Shown piece after piece: positions 8,198 to 15,672 of a stretch of DNA of 18,729 bases. Every line of letters starts with the position of its first letter. Position 1 is the first letter of the stretch. The stretch covers positions 1-18,729 of the forward strand of contig JBKOWN010000154.1 of assembly GCA_046724435.1 (NCBI GenBank). Direction: 5' to 3'. Source of the DNA: JALZAA01 sp046724435 (lineage in GTDB: Bacteria > Actinomycetota > Acidimicrobiia > IMCC26256 > JACDBD01). The notes under the pieces are model-generated. The model worked only from the letters and a program-made list of their open reading frames with translations, was not told the origin of the DNA and did no database searches. The position numbers were made by a program, and so were the translations under genes.

Positions 8198-9529
8198 TTG
8201 GACATCGGAGCCGCCCGGGACTGGCTCGACGCGCACGTGAACCTCGAGTCGACGGGGTTGCCCCCGGGGAAGGATCGGCGTGCCACCGCGCCGACGCTCG
8301 ATCGCATCCGAGCGCTCGTCGAGCTGCTCGGATCGCCGCAGGAGTCGTACCCGGAGATCCACCTCACCGGCACCAACGGAAAGACCTCCGTCGCCCGCAT
8401 GACGTCGGCGGTGCTCGAAGCGTCGGGCCTGTCGGTCGGCGCGTACACGAGCCCGCACCTCGAGGAGATCAACGAGCGCATCGTGTGGAACGGGGAGCCC
8501 GTCGACGATGCGACGCTGGCGGAGCTCCTGTCGCGCATCGCCGAGGTCGAGGACCACCTCCCTGACCGGCCCAGCTACTTCGAGATCCTCACGGCCGCCG
8601 CACTCGCATGGTTCTCCGACGTCGCCGTCGACGTCGCGGTGGTCGAGGTCGGCGTGGGCGGGACGTGGGACGCGACCAACGTCGTCGACGGGCGCGTCGC
8701 TGTGATCACCAACGTGAGCGTCGACCACGTCGAGTACCTCGGACCGACACGTGAGCGGATCGCCGCCGACAAGGCCGGCATCGTGAAGCCGGGCTCGACG
8801 TTGGTGCTGGGGGAGACCGACCCCGAGCTGGCCCAGTTGTTCCTCGACCGCGGCGCGGCGCGGGTGCTGAAGCGTTCCGTCGACTTCGGTGTGAGCGGCA
8901 ATCGCGTCGCCCACGCGGGGCGGGTCGTGGACCTGTTCACGCCCGACGCCCGGTACGACGGCGTGTACCTGCCGCTGCACGGCGCCTACCAGGCCGACAA
9001 CGCCGCCGCTGCCCTCGCCGCCGCCGACAGCTTCCTGGAGCGGCCGCTCCCCGAGGACGTCGTGACGGAGGCGTTCGCCGCCGTCCGGTCGCCGGGGCGC
9101 CTCGAGGTGTTGGGCCATTCGCCACTGATCCTCCTGGACGGCGCGCACAACGTCGCCGGAGCGCACGCCCTGCAGTCGGCGCTGGCGGAGGAGTTCCCCG
9201 CGTCCCCGCGGACCCTCGTGATCGGGCTGCTGCGGGAGAAGGAGCCCCACGAGATGCTCGATGCGCTGGATGCCAAGCACGCGGCGCGGCTCATCTGCTG
9301 CCGGCCGCCGAGCCCGCGCGCGCTCGATCCCGCGTCGGTAGCGGCCGCCGGCGCCGATGTCGGGGTCGACCCGGACCGCATCGAGACGTTCGACACCGTG
9401 GACGGCGCCGTCGCCCGGGCTCGCGCCGTCACCGCCGAGGACGACCAGATCGTGGTGACCGGCTCGCTGTACACCGTCGGCGCCGCCCGCCACGCGCTCG
9501 TGCACAGAAATGAAGACTTGCGAGACTAG
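8198..9529 (+). CDS. folC: Folylpolyglutamate synthase / dihydrofolate synthase
   Basis: This 443-residue ATP-dependent ligase of the Mur ligase family should add glutamates to folates and possibly join glutamate to dihydropteroate. The P-loop GTNGKT is at 58-63 within IHLTGTNGKTSVARM. Next come ALAWFSDVAVDVAVVEVGVGG, then DATNVVDGRVAVITNVSVDH, which carries metal-binding and nucleotide-pocket positions, then RIAADKAGIVKPG with the conserved Lys. The C-terminal domain has the DGAHN motif (314-318). Whether it has both activities cannot be read from the sequence; a bifunctional role is likely if no separate folC exists. The start is TTG at 8198, 2 bp after the valS stop; it is rare but directly precedes the homologous region, and no better in-frame ATG is nearby. 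The TAG stop lies inside the putative ndk -10 hexamer. Confidence 0.95.
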   Translation: MDIGAARDWLDAHVNLESTGLPPGKDRRATAPTLDRIRALVELLGSPQESYPEIHLTGTNGKTSVARMTSAVLEASGLSVGAYTSPHLEEINERIVWNGEPVDDATLAELLSRIAEVEDHLPDRPSYFEILTAAALAWFSDVAVDVAVVEVGVGGTWDATNVVDGRVAVITNVSVDHVEYLGPTRERIAADKAGIVKPGSTLVLGETDPELAQLFLDRGAARVLKRSVDFGVSGNRVAHAGRVVDLFTPDARYDGVYLPLHGAYQADNAAAALAAADSFLERPLPEDVVTEAFAAVRSPGRLEVLGHSPLILLDGAHNVAGAHALQSALAEEFPASPRTLVIGLLREKEPHEMLDALDAKHAARLICCRPPSPRALDPASVAAAGADVGVDPDRIETFDTVDGAVARARAVTAEDDQIVVTGSLYTVGAARHALVHRNEDLRD

Positions 9530-9532
9530 GGT
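9527..9532 (+). promoter_or_regulatory. Putative -10 element of ndk, overlapping the folC stop
   Basis: TAGGGT fits TANNNT and ends 9 nt before the ndk ATG. Its first three bases are the folC stop codon. The spacer CTGCCGCCG has no Shine-Dalgarno, so ndk may be made from a leaderless transcript in addition to read-through from folC. The weak point is that TAG is already fixed by the stop codon. Confidence 0.32.
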
Positions 9533-9541
9533 CTGCCGCCG

Positions 9542-9955
9542 ATGAGCGATCGGACCCTGTTCCTCTGCAAGCCCGACGCGGTCGAGCGCGGCCTCGTGGG
9601 CGAGATCGTGGGCCGCCTCGAGCGGCGCGGCCTCACGATCGTCGCCATGGACCTGCGCCGCATCGACCTCGAGCTGGCGGCGGTCCACTACGCCGAGCAC
9701 GACGGCAAGCCGTTCTTCGACGACCTCGTCACGTTCATCACGCGGGGCCCGCTCGTCGCGATGGTCGTCGCCGGCGGACCGGACACGTGGAAGGTCGTCC
9801 GGACCGTGATGGGCGCGACGAACCCGCGCGAGGCGGCACCCGGAACGATCCGCGGCGACTTCGCGCTCGAGACCGGCGAGAACCTCGTGCACGGTTCGGA
9901 CGGGCCAGAGTCCGCCGAGCGGGAGATCGCACTGTTCTTCCCCGATCTCGCATGA
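9542..9955 (+). CDS. ndk: Nucleoside diphosphate kinase
   Basis: This 137-residue enzyme passes the gamma phosphate of ATP to nucleoside diphosphates through a phosphohistidine, balancing NTP and dNTP pools in the cytoplasm. The sequence covers the whole family fold: RTLFLCKPDAVERGLVGEI at the start (Lys10 in the KPD motif), the GATNPREAAPGTIRGDF segment (91-107), and the active-site motif ENLVHGSD with His117. The length is standard. ATG at 9542 is fixed by the family N-terminus and lies 12 bp after folC. The valS-folC-ndk order is a common actinobacterial arrangement. A perfect small hairpin begins at the first base after its stop. Confidence 0.97.
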   Translation: MSDRTLFLCKPDAVERGLVGEIVGRLERRGLTIVAMDLRRIDLELAAVHYAEHDGKPFFDDLVTFITRGPLVAMVVAGGPDTWKVVRTVMGATNPREAAPGTIRGDFALETGENLVHGSDGPESAEREIALFFPDLA

Positions 9956-9970
9956 TCCGCGTTTCGCGGA
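9956..9970. repeat. Perfect hairpin between the ndk stop and the mreB promoter
   Basis: TCCGCG (9956-9961) and CGCGGA (9965-9970) flank a TTT loop. It starts immediately after the ndk stop and ends 11 bp before the putative mreB -10, so it covers the place where a -35 would lie. It could be a short terminator stem for ndk without a T-tract or an operator for mreB; the sequence does not decide. Confidence 0.4.
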
Positions 9971-9981
9971 GGTCGCCCGGA

Positions 9982-9987
9982 TAGCTT
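9982..9987 (+). promoter_or_regulatory. Putative -10 element of the mre operon
   Basis: TAGCTT fits TANNNT and is followed after 7 nt (GACGACG) by the GTG at 9995. No Shine-Dalgarno is present. If this hexamer is real, the TTG at 9986 cannot be the mreB start, since it would lie within the promoter. Confidence 0.38.
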
Positions 9988-9994
9988 GACGACG

Positions 9995-11032
9995 GTGAAC
10001 CCGCCGTGGCTGTCCTCCGTCGTCGGCAACAACATGGCGGTCGACCTCGGCACCGCCAACACCGTGGTCTACGTGCAGGGCAAGGGCATCGTGCTCAACG
10101 AGCCGTCGGTGGTCGCGGTCAATACCAAGGACGACCGCCCCCTGGCGGTCGGCACGGAGGCGAAGCGGATGGTCGGGCGCACGCCCGCCCATATCCAGGC
10201 CATCCGGCCGCTGAAGGACGGCGTCATCGCCGACTTCGACGTCTGCGAGAAGATGCTCCGTTACTTCATCCAGCGGGTGCACCACCGGCGGTGGGCGAAG
10301 CCGCGCATGGTGATCTGCGTCCCGTCCGGCATCACGGGGGTCGAACAGCGCGCCGTGCAGGAAGCGGCCGAGTACGCCGGCGCACGCAAGCCCGCCTACA
10401 TCGTCGAGGAGCCCATGGCCGCCGCGATCGGCGCCGGGCTGCCCGTGCACGAGCCCAGCGGCAACATGGTCGTCGACATCGGGGGCGGTACCACCGAGGT
10501 CGCGGTCATCTCGCTCGGTGGGATCGTGGCCAGCGAGTCGATCCGCGTCGCGGGGGACGAGATCGACCAAGCGCTGATGAGCTTCTGCAAGAAGGAGTAC
10601 TCGCTGGCGCTCGGCGAGCGCACGGCCGAGGACATCAAGACGAAGCTCGCAAGTGCGTGGCCCCTCAAGGAGGAGCTGTACGCGGAGGTCCGCGGGCGCG
10701 ACCTCGTCACCGGGTTGCCGAAGACGATCGTCGTCTCCACGGTTGAGCTGCGAGAGGCAATCGAGGAGCCGGTGCAAGCCATCTGCGATGCGATCAAGTA
10801 CACGCTCGATCGGACTCCGCCCGAGCTCGCCGCCGACATGATGGACAAGGGCATTGTCATCACCGGCGGCGGATCGCTGCTGCACGGGCTCGACGCCCGG
10901 CTGGCTACGGAGACCGGGATGCCCGTCCGGCGGGCGAAGAACCCGCTGTACACCGTCGTGCTCGGCTCGGGGCAATGCCTCGAGGAGTTCGACGCGTTGA
11001 AGCCGGTTCTGCTCGCGTCGCAACGGCACTGA
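9995..11032 (+). CDS. mreB: Rod shape-determining protein MreB (bacterial actin)
   Basis: This protein of about 345 residues should polymerise into membrane-associated filaments that guide lateral wall synthesis. The actin-fold nucleotide motifs are present: phosphate 1 AVDLGTANT (15-23), phosphate 2 VVDIGGGTTEVAV (Asp161, IGGGTTE 162-168), and the adenosine motif VITGGGSLL with GGG at 291-293. MVICVPSGITGVEQRAVQEAA and YIVEEPMAAAIGAGLPV are standard MreB segments. The N-terminal NPPWLSS could be a short membrane anchor, which is inference. The start is uncertain: GTG at 9995 suits the -10 hexamer and a leaderless mRNA; TTG at 9986 would add three residues, and ATG at 10034 would remove 13. 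It leads a mreBCD-mrdA-rodA cluster and is followed by mreC after 4 bp. Confidence 0.96.
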   Translation: MNPPWLSSVVGNNMAVDLGTANTVVYVQGKGIVLNEPSVVAVNTKDDRPLAVGTEAKRMVGRTPAHIQAIRPLKDGVIADFDVCEKMLRYFIQRVHHRRWAKPRMVICVPSGITGVEQRAVQEAAEYAGARKPAYIVEEPMAAAIGAGLPVHEPSGNMVVDIGGGTTEVAVISLGGIVASESIRVAGDEIDQALMSFCKKEYSLALGERTAEDIKTKLASAWPLKEELYAEVRGRDLVTGLPKTIVVSTVELREAIEEPVQAICDAIKYTLDRTPPELAADMMDKGIVITGGGSLLHGLDARLATETGMPVRRAKNPLYTVVLGSGQCLEEFDALKPVLLASQRH

Positions 11033-11036
11033 GCGA

Positions 11037-11867
11037 GTGGTCGCCTACCAACCCACGAGCCGACGTCGCCCGATCCTGGCGCTGATCGTCCTCACGGCGG
11101 TCGCCCTGATCACGCTCGACGTACGCGGCTCGGGCCCGATCTCGGCGGTGCGCGGCGGCGCGCACGACGTCGTCAACCCGATCGCGGGCGCATTCGACGC
11201 CGTCTTCTCGCCCGTCGGCGATTGGATCGACGGCGTCACCGGCGCCTCGTCGCTGAAGCACGAGAACGCGCAGTTGCGTCGCCGGCTCGACGCCGCCCGC
11301 GGGCAGCAGGCGACGGCGCGCGCCGCGACCCAGGAGAACAAGGACCTGAAGAAGCTCTTGAACCTGCCGTTCGTGGCGGATGCCGACGCGATCGCGGCGC
11401 CGGTCGTGGAGGGCGCGCCGGGGAACTTCGAGCTCACGGTTCAGATCGGCAAGGGCGAAAGCGCCGGCGTCGGCGTCGACATGCCGGTCGTGACGGGCGC
11501 GGGGCTCGTCGGACATGTGTCGGCTGTCTCGCACGACCGCGCCACCGTGCTCCTGCTCGAGGACTCCAAGTCTGGTGTCGGCGTGAAGATCGAGAAGAGC
11601 GGCACGTCCGGCGTGGTCAAGGGAAGAGGCGACAGCGACACCGTGCGCGTCGACTTCGTCGATCCCAATGCCGACGTGACCAAGGGTGAGATCGTCTCCA
11701 CCTCGGGCCAGCAGAGCAGCCCGTTCCCGGCCGCCATCCCGGTCGGCACCGTGAGCAAGGTGACGAAGGCCCACGGCGATCTCCAACAGGACATCCTCGT
11801 CAAGCCGTTGGTCGACTTCTCGCACCTCGACTACGTCAAGGTGCTGCGGCCACCGCCGGGGCGATGA
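11037..11867 (+). CDS. mreC: Rod shape-determining protein MreC
   Basis: This 276-residue bitopic membrane protein is expected to scaffold the elongation complex and activate PBP2/RodA in the periplasmic space. It has a short basic cytoplasmic N-terminus (TSRRR), one membrane helix (about 12-28), a coiled coil rich in Leu/Arg/Glu (about 72-110, SLKHENAQLRRRLDAAR and NKDLKKLL), and then the two beta-barrel domains typical of MreC. The latter include APVVEGAPGNFELTVQIGKG, GAGLVGHVSAVSHDRATVLLLED and FPAAIPVGTVSKV. The length is normal for the family. The GTG start is 4 bp after the mreB stop and has no strong ribosome site, so coupling to mreB is likely. The N-terminal half is less conserved than the barrel region, as is usual. 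Confidence 0.94.
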   Translation: MVAYQPTSRRRPILALIVLTAVALITLDVRGSGPISAVRGGAHDVVNPIAGAFDAVFSPVGDWIDGVTGASSLKHENAQLRRRLDAARGQQATARAATQENKDLKKLLNLPFVADADAIAAPVVEGAPGNFELTVQIGKGESAGVGVDMPVVTGAGLVGHVSAVSHDRATVLLLEDSKSGVGVKIEKSGTSGVVKGRGDSDTVRVDFVDPNADVTKGEIVSTSGQQSSPFPAAIPVGTVSKVTKAHGDLQQDILVKPLVDFSHLDYVKVLRPPPGR

Positions 11868-11889
11868 CGCGCCAGGTCAGGGGCCGGCG

Positions 11890-12435
11890 GTGACGTGGCT
11901 GCCGCGCTTGCGGCTCGCCCTGTTGATCCTCGCGGTCGTCGTGCTCCAGACCACGCTTTTCTCCGCCGGGCTGCGGATGTTCGGCGTCGTGCCCGACCTC
12001 GGCCTCGTCCTGACCGTCGCGGTGGCCTTCTACCTCGGCCCGGAGCGGGGGGCGGTGTTCGGCTTCCTGACCGGCTTGGCGGTCGACATGTTCCTGAGCA
12101 CGCCGCTTGGGCTGTCGGCGCTTTCGTTCGCGCTCGTGGGTTATGGCGTCGGGATCCTGCAAACCGGGTTCGTGCGCTCGTCACGATGGGTCGCACCCAT
12201 CATGGGCGGGCTGGGCGGCCTCGCAGGTGGCGTGCTGTTCGTCGCGGTCGCCGCCGTCGCGGGCCAGGACCAGCTGCTCGCGCTCAACAGCGTGCGGGTG
12301 ATCCTTCTCGCCGGCATGTACGACGCGCTGGTCGCGTTGGCAGCGTTCCCCGTCGCCCGCTGGGCGATCCGCGAGCCGCGCCGCGAGGTCCCACGCTTGC
12401 AACGGGATGGCCGGTCGGCGGGGATTCCCCTGTGA
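11890..12435 (+). CDS. mreD: Rod shape-determining protein MreD
   Basis: This 181-residue integral membrane protein belongs to the elongation complex and has no known catalytic activity. The sequence is almost entirely hydrophobic with about five or six helices: one near residues 8-28, a pair covering about 33-75 around the FYLGPERGAVFGFLTGLAVDMF segment, one around ALSFALVGYGVGIL, one at IMGGLGGLAGGVLFVAVAAVAG, and one around ILLAGMYDALVALAAFPVARW. The motif GLxxDxFxxxPLGxSALSF is characteristic of MreD. The GTG start lies 22 bp after mreC. Its TGA overlaps the GTG start of the PBP2 gene as GTGA, a sign of coupled translation. The C-terminal 20 residues are basic and probably cytoplasmic. 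Confidence 0.92.
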   Translation: MTWLPRLRLALLILAVVVLQTTLFSAGLRMFGVVPDLGLVLTVAVAFYLGPERGAVFGFLTGLAVDMFLSTPLGLSALSFALVGYGVGILQTGFVRSSRWVAPIMGGLGGLAGGVLFVAVAAVAGQDQLLALNSVRVILLAGMYDALVALAAFPVARWAIREPRREVPRLQRDGRSAGIPL

Positions 12436-14426
12436 TCGAGGGCAGCCGGGCCCGGCTCACTGTCATCGGTGTCGTCGTCATGTTCCTCTTCAGCGCGCTC
12501 TTCGCCCGGCTCTGGTTCCTCCAGGTGGCCTCGGACAGCAACTACGCCGGCGCCGCCACGAGCAACCGCATCCGGATCGTCTACGAGCCCGCGCTGAGGG
12601 GGCGCATCCTCGACCGCAACGACAAACCGATCGTCGACAACGAGCCCGTCGACGTGGTCACGTTCGATCGGCACAAGCAGATGACCCGGGCCGAGCGCAA
12701 GCTCGTCGTCGGACGCCTCGCGGGCGTGCTCCGTGTCACGGCGCAGGAGGTCGAGAAGCGCATCGACGATCCCCGCGCATCCCCGTTCGCACCCGTGCCC
12801 ATCGCCACCGGCATCCCGCCGGACGTGCGGACGTTCATCGAGGAGCACGAGACGGAGTTTCCGGCGGTGAAGGTCGAGAGGACCGCCGTGCGCGCGTATC
12901 CGAACGGGCCCATCGCTGCCAATCTGATCGGCTACGTCTCCGAGATCAACGCCGACGAGCTCAAGACGCGCGCGAAGGACGGCTACCGGCAGGGCGATCT
13001 CATCGGCAAGGACGGGATCGAGCAGACCTTCGAGGATGTCCTGCGCGGCACGCCGCGCCGGCTCAAGGTCGAGGTCGACAGCCGGGGTCGCGTCGTGCGG
13101 ACGATCGAAGATCGCAAGCCGGTCCCCGGCAAGGACGTCAAGCTGACCCTGGACGCGGACATTCAGCGGATTGCGGAGCAGTCGCTGGCGCAAGGGATGG
13201 AGGGGGCGCGCAGCACGCGCGATCAGAACGAGAAGCAGGGCCTCGTGAACTACCGGGCCGGCGCGGGATCCGTGATCGCGCTCGATCCGAACGACGGCTC
13301 GGTCGTCGCCATGGCGTCGAATCCGACCTACGACCCGCGGCAGTTCGCCACCGGCATCACGCCGGAGGAGTTCGAGCAGCTCAACCGGCCCGAGAGCAAC
13401 TTCCCGCTCGTGAACCGCGCCACGCAGGGCCTGTACGCGCCAGGGTCGACGTTCAAGCCCTTCACCGCGATCGCCGGTCTGCAGACGGGGCAGATCGACC
13501 CGAACGCCGGATTCTCCGACCAGGGATGTCTCAACATCGGTTCGGAGCAGCGGTGCAACGCCGGGAAGACCCCCCACGGCACCGTGAACCTCCCCGCGGC
13601 ACTCGCGGTGTCGAGCGACACGTACTTCTACAACGTCGGTCGTCAGATGTGGCAGCACTACAACATGTGGACCAAGGTCAAGGACGGCGACAAGGCCAGC
13701 GCTGATGACGAGCTCAGCAAGGGGTACGCGATCCAGAACACGGCCAAGACGTACGGTTTCGACCGGCCCACGGGCGTCGGGCTGCGCGACGAGGCCGGCG
13801 GTCGCGTACCTGACCAGCTCTGGAAGCAACGGTTCAATCAGAACGAGCCCGACCCGCAGCAGAAGCGTGAGCGGTCGTTGTGGCTGCCGGGCGACAACGT
13901 GAACCTCGCGGTCGGCCAGGGCGACCTACTCGTCACGCCGCTCCAGCTCGCCAGTGGGTACGCCGCGTTCGCGAACGGCGGCACGCTCTTCACGCCGCGG
14001 CTCGCGAGTGCGGTGCTCGAACCGGGCACGGGCCTCGATCAGCACCAGTCCGTGGTCCGCGACCTGCCGTCGCAGCCGGCCGGCACGACCGGCCTCCCTG
14101 CACAGGATCGGCAGATCATCATGGACGGGCTGATCGGCGCGACGACGAGCGGCGACGGGACCGCGCAAGCCGCGTTCCGCGGCATCGGCGGCCCCACGGT
14201 GGCGGGCAAGACGGGCACTGCCCAGAGCACCGGCAAGCAGGACACGTCGCTGTTCGTCGGCATCTCACCGCCCGACAAACCGCAGTACGTCGTGACGGCG
14301 GTGATCGAGGAAGGTGGCTTCGGCGCATCGGTCGCGGCACCGGTCGTCGCCCGGGTCTTCGAGGGAATCAACGGCCACGCGAACGCGGCCGCAGTGCAGG
14401 TACGGCCGGCGGACACGCCGGACTGA
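12432..14426 (+). CDS. mrdA: Penicillin-binding protein 2 (class B transpeptidase of the elongasome)
   Basis: This 664-residue DD-transpeptidase should crosslink peptidoglycan made by RodA. After a short cytoplasmic start comes one membrane helix (about 10-27, IGVVVMFLFSALFARLWFL), then the non-catalytic dimerisation/pedestal domain (SNRIRIVYEPALRGRILDRN onward, with LIGYVSEINADEL and GKDGIEQTFEDVLRG). The transpeptidase domain has all three motifs: S339-T-F-K342 in YAPGSTFKPF, S394-S-D396 in AVSSDTYFY (the SxD form usual in PBP2), and K593-T-G-T in VAGKTGTAQ. C366 and C375 lie nine residues apart in the domain and could form a disulfide, which is inference. GTG at 12432 overlaps the mreD stop by 4 bp. 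The frame stays open upstream through mreD in another reading frame, but that part is not protein-like. Confidence 0.96.
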   Translation: MIEGSRARLTVIGVVVMFLFSALFARLWFLQVASDSNYAGAATSNRIRIVYEPALRGRILDRNDKPIVDNEPVDVVTFDRHKQMTRAERKLVVGRLAGVLRVTAQEVEKRIDDPRASPFAPVPIATGIPPDVRTFIEEHETEFPAVKVERTAVRAYPNGPIAANLIGYVSEINADELKTRAKDGYRQGDLIGKDGIEQTFEDVLRGTPRRLKVEVDSRGRVVRTIEDRKPVPGKDVKLTLDADIQRIAEQSLAQGMEGARSTRDQNEKQGLVNYRAGAGSVIALDPNDGSVVAMASNPTYDPRQFATGITPEEFEQLNRPESNFPLVNRATQGLYAPGSTFKPFTAIAGLQTGQIDPNAGFSDQGCLNIGSEQRCNAGKTPHGTVNLPAALAVSSDTYFYNVGRQMWQHYNMWTKVKDGDKASADDELSKGYAIQNTAKTYGFDRPTGVGLRDEAGGRVPDQLWKQRFNQNEPDPQQKRERSLWLPGDNVNLAVGQGDLLVTPLQLASGYAAFANGGTLFTPRLASAVLEPGTGLDQHQSVVRDLPSQPAGTTGLPAQDRQIIMDGLIGATTSGDGTAQAAFRGIGGPTVAGKTGTAQSTGKQDTSLFVGISPPDKPQYVVTAVIEEGGFGASVAAPVVARVFEGINGHANAAAVQVRPADTPD

Positions 14427-14433
14427 TGGGCTG

Positions 14434-15627
14434 ATGGCAACGCTCCCGCAGACGGGCTCGCGCTGGCCGCGAAGTACGCCCGAAACCGGGCGCGCTCTCG
14501 ACACGCGCCGGTCGCACGTCGACTGGACGCTGCTACGTGACTTCGACCTCGTGCTGATCGGCGCGACGCTCGCAATCGCCGCGCTCGGCGTGTTGATGAT
14601 CTACTCGTCGACACACGAGCGCTTGCGGCTCGAGGGGGTCGACGAGCTGTATTTCGTGAAGCGCCAGGGCGTCGCGATCGTGGTCGGGCTCGTGGTCATG
14701 GCGCTGTTGCTCGCCATCGACTACCGGAGGCTCCGCGACTACTCGGCGTTCGCGTACGTCGCCACGGTGGTGGGTCTGCTCGCCGTGCTCTCACCGCTCG
14801 GGTCGAACGCCCGCGGCTCACAAGCGTGGTTCCAGCTTCCGGGCGGGTTCCAGCTCCAGCCGTCCGAGCTGGTGAAGTTCGGGATCATCGTCGCGTTGGC
14901 CGGGTACGCAAACTCGCATCGCGGCGAGATGAACGCGTGGCGCCTGACGGTGACCATCGGTCTGGCGGCGATCCCGATCGGCCTCGTCATGCTGCAGCCC
15001 GACTTCGGGACCGCCATGGTGCTCGGGCTCGTCGTCATCACGATGCTGGCAGTCGCCGGCGTCAGCGTCCGGCACCTGCTCGTGCTCGCCCTCCTCGCAG
15101 TGACCTTCGTCGTCGCGGTCGTCAACGTAGGCCTGTTGAAGCAATACCAGATCGACCGCCTCACGAGCTTCGTGAGTCAGGGGGCCGACGGGCGGAACAC
15201 GACGTACAACACGGATCAATCGAAGAACGCGATCGGCAACGGCGGCGTGACCGGACGCGGCTTCGGCAACGGCTCGCAGACCGCGGGCGGGTTCGTCCCC
15301 GAGCAGCACACCGACTTCATCTTCACCGCCGTCGGGGAGGAGTTCGGCTTCCTCGGAGGCGCGGCGCTGCTCGCGCTGTTCGCGATCGTGGTCTGGCGGA
15401 CGTGGCGAGCCGCCCTCTTCGCCCGTGACTTCTTCGGCACCCTCGTCTGTGTCGGCGTGCTGGCCGTCTTCGTGTTCCAGATCTTCGTGAACATGGGGAT
15501 GACGATGGGGATCATGCCCGTCACGGGCATTCCGTTGCCGTTCATGAGCTACGGCGGATCGAGCACGATCGCCTCCTTTGCCTGCGTGGCGTTCGTCGCC
15601 AACGTCGCCATGCGCCGGTTCCGGTAG
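14434..15627 (+). CDS. rodA: RodA, SEDS-family peptidoglycan glycosyltransferase
   Basis: This 397-residue polytopic protein should polymerise lipid II for the side wall in partnership with the PBP2 encoded just upstream. About ten membrane helices can be traced, the first at about 37-57 (FDLVLIGATLAIAALGVLMIYSS). SEDS hallmarks are GSNARGSQAWFQLPGGFQLQPSELVKFG (about 123-150), LQPDFGTAMV (187-196), the extracytoplasmic loop ending VPEQHTDFIF with Asp294 at the position of the catalytic aspartate of RodA, and the final VTGIPLPFMSYGGSSTIASF. Asp294 is assigned by motif position. The N-terminal 35 residues are polar and cytoplasmic. ATG at 14434 is 7 bp after the mrdA stop. A shorter hypothetical start inside mrdA is rejected because SEDS homology begins after 14434. 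Confidence 0.95.
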   Translation: MATLPQTGSRWPRSTPETGRALDTRRSHVDWTLLRDFDLVLIGATLAIAALGVLMIYSSTHERLRLEGVDELYFVKRQGVAIVVGLVVMALLLAIDYRRLRDYSAFAYVATVVGLLAVLSPLGSNARGSQAWFQLPGGFQLQPSELVKFGIIVALAGYANSHRGEMNAWRLTVTIGLAAIPIGLVMLQPDFGTAMVLGLVVITMLAVAGVSVRHLLVLALLAVTFVVAVVNVGLLKQYQIDRLTSFVSQGADGRNTTYNTDQSKNAIGNGGVTGRGFGNGSQTAGGFVPEQHTDFIFTAVGEEFGFLGGAALLALFAIVVWRTWRAALFARDFFGTLVCVGVLAVFVFQIFVNMGMTMGIMPVTGIPLPFMSYGGSSTIASFACVAFVANVAMRRFR

Positions 15628-15629
15628 CG

Positions 15630-15646
15630 CCCAGGGGGGATCTGGG
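15630..15646. repeat. Small hairpin after rodA
   Basis: Arms CCCAG (15630-15634) and CTGGG (15642-15646) surround a 7-nt G-rich loop, 2 bp after the rodA stop. It might mark the end of the mre cluster, but the stem is short and no T-tract follows. The rest of the 45-bp gap holds the promoter candidate described next. Confidence 0.25.
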
Positions 15647-15656
15647 GCCCATCCGG

Positions 15657-15662
15657 TACACT
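15657..15662 (+). promoter_or_regulatory. Putative -10 element of the radical SAM gene
   Basis: TACACT, preceded by G and followed after exactly 10 nt by ATGTCC, copies the arrangement in front of tig (2108-2124). The spacer is GGGGTTCCAG, with no proper Shine-Dalgarno. No -35 is visible. It suggests a separate transcription start for the radical SAM/DUF2344 pair. Confidence 0.42.
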
Positions 15663-15672
15663 GGGGTTCCAG

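Noticed and set aside
9986..9988. TTG at 9986 as the mreB start.
   Set aside because: It lies within the TAGCTT hexamer and adds only three residues; the GTG at 9995 fits the promoter spacing. It is not excluded if the hexamer is not a promoter.
7730..11029. A 1099-codon open frame on the minus strand.
   Set aside because: It runs antisense to valS, folC, ndk and mreB, all with intact family motifs. Long antisense frames are common in high-GC DNA because stop codons are rare, and its product is low-complexity, rich in Arg, Val, Asp and Gly, with no recognisable domain.
11895..12431. Extension of PBP2 upstream through mreD.
   Set aside because: This is a frame-shifted reading of mreD. The GTG at 12432 precedes the normal short N-terminus and membrane helix, and overlaps the mreD stop as GTGA.
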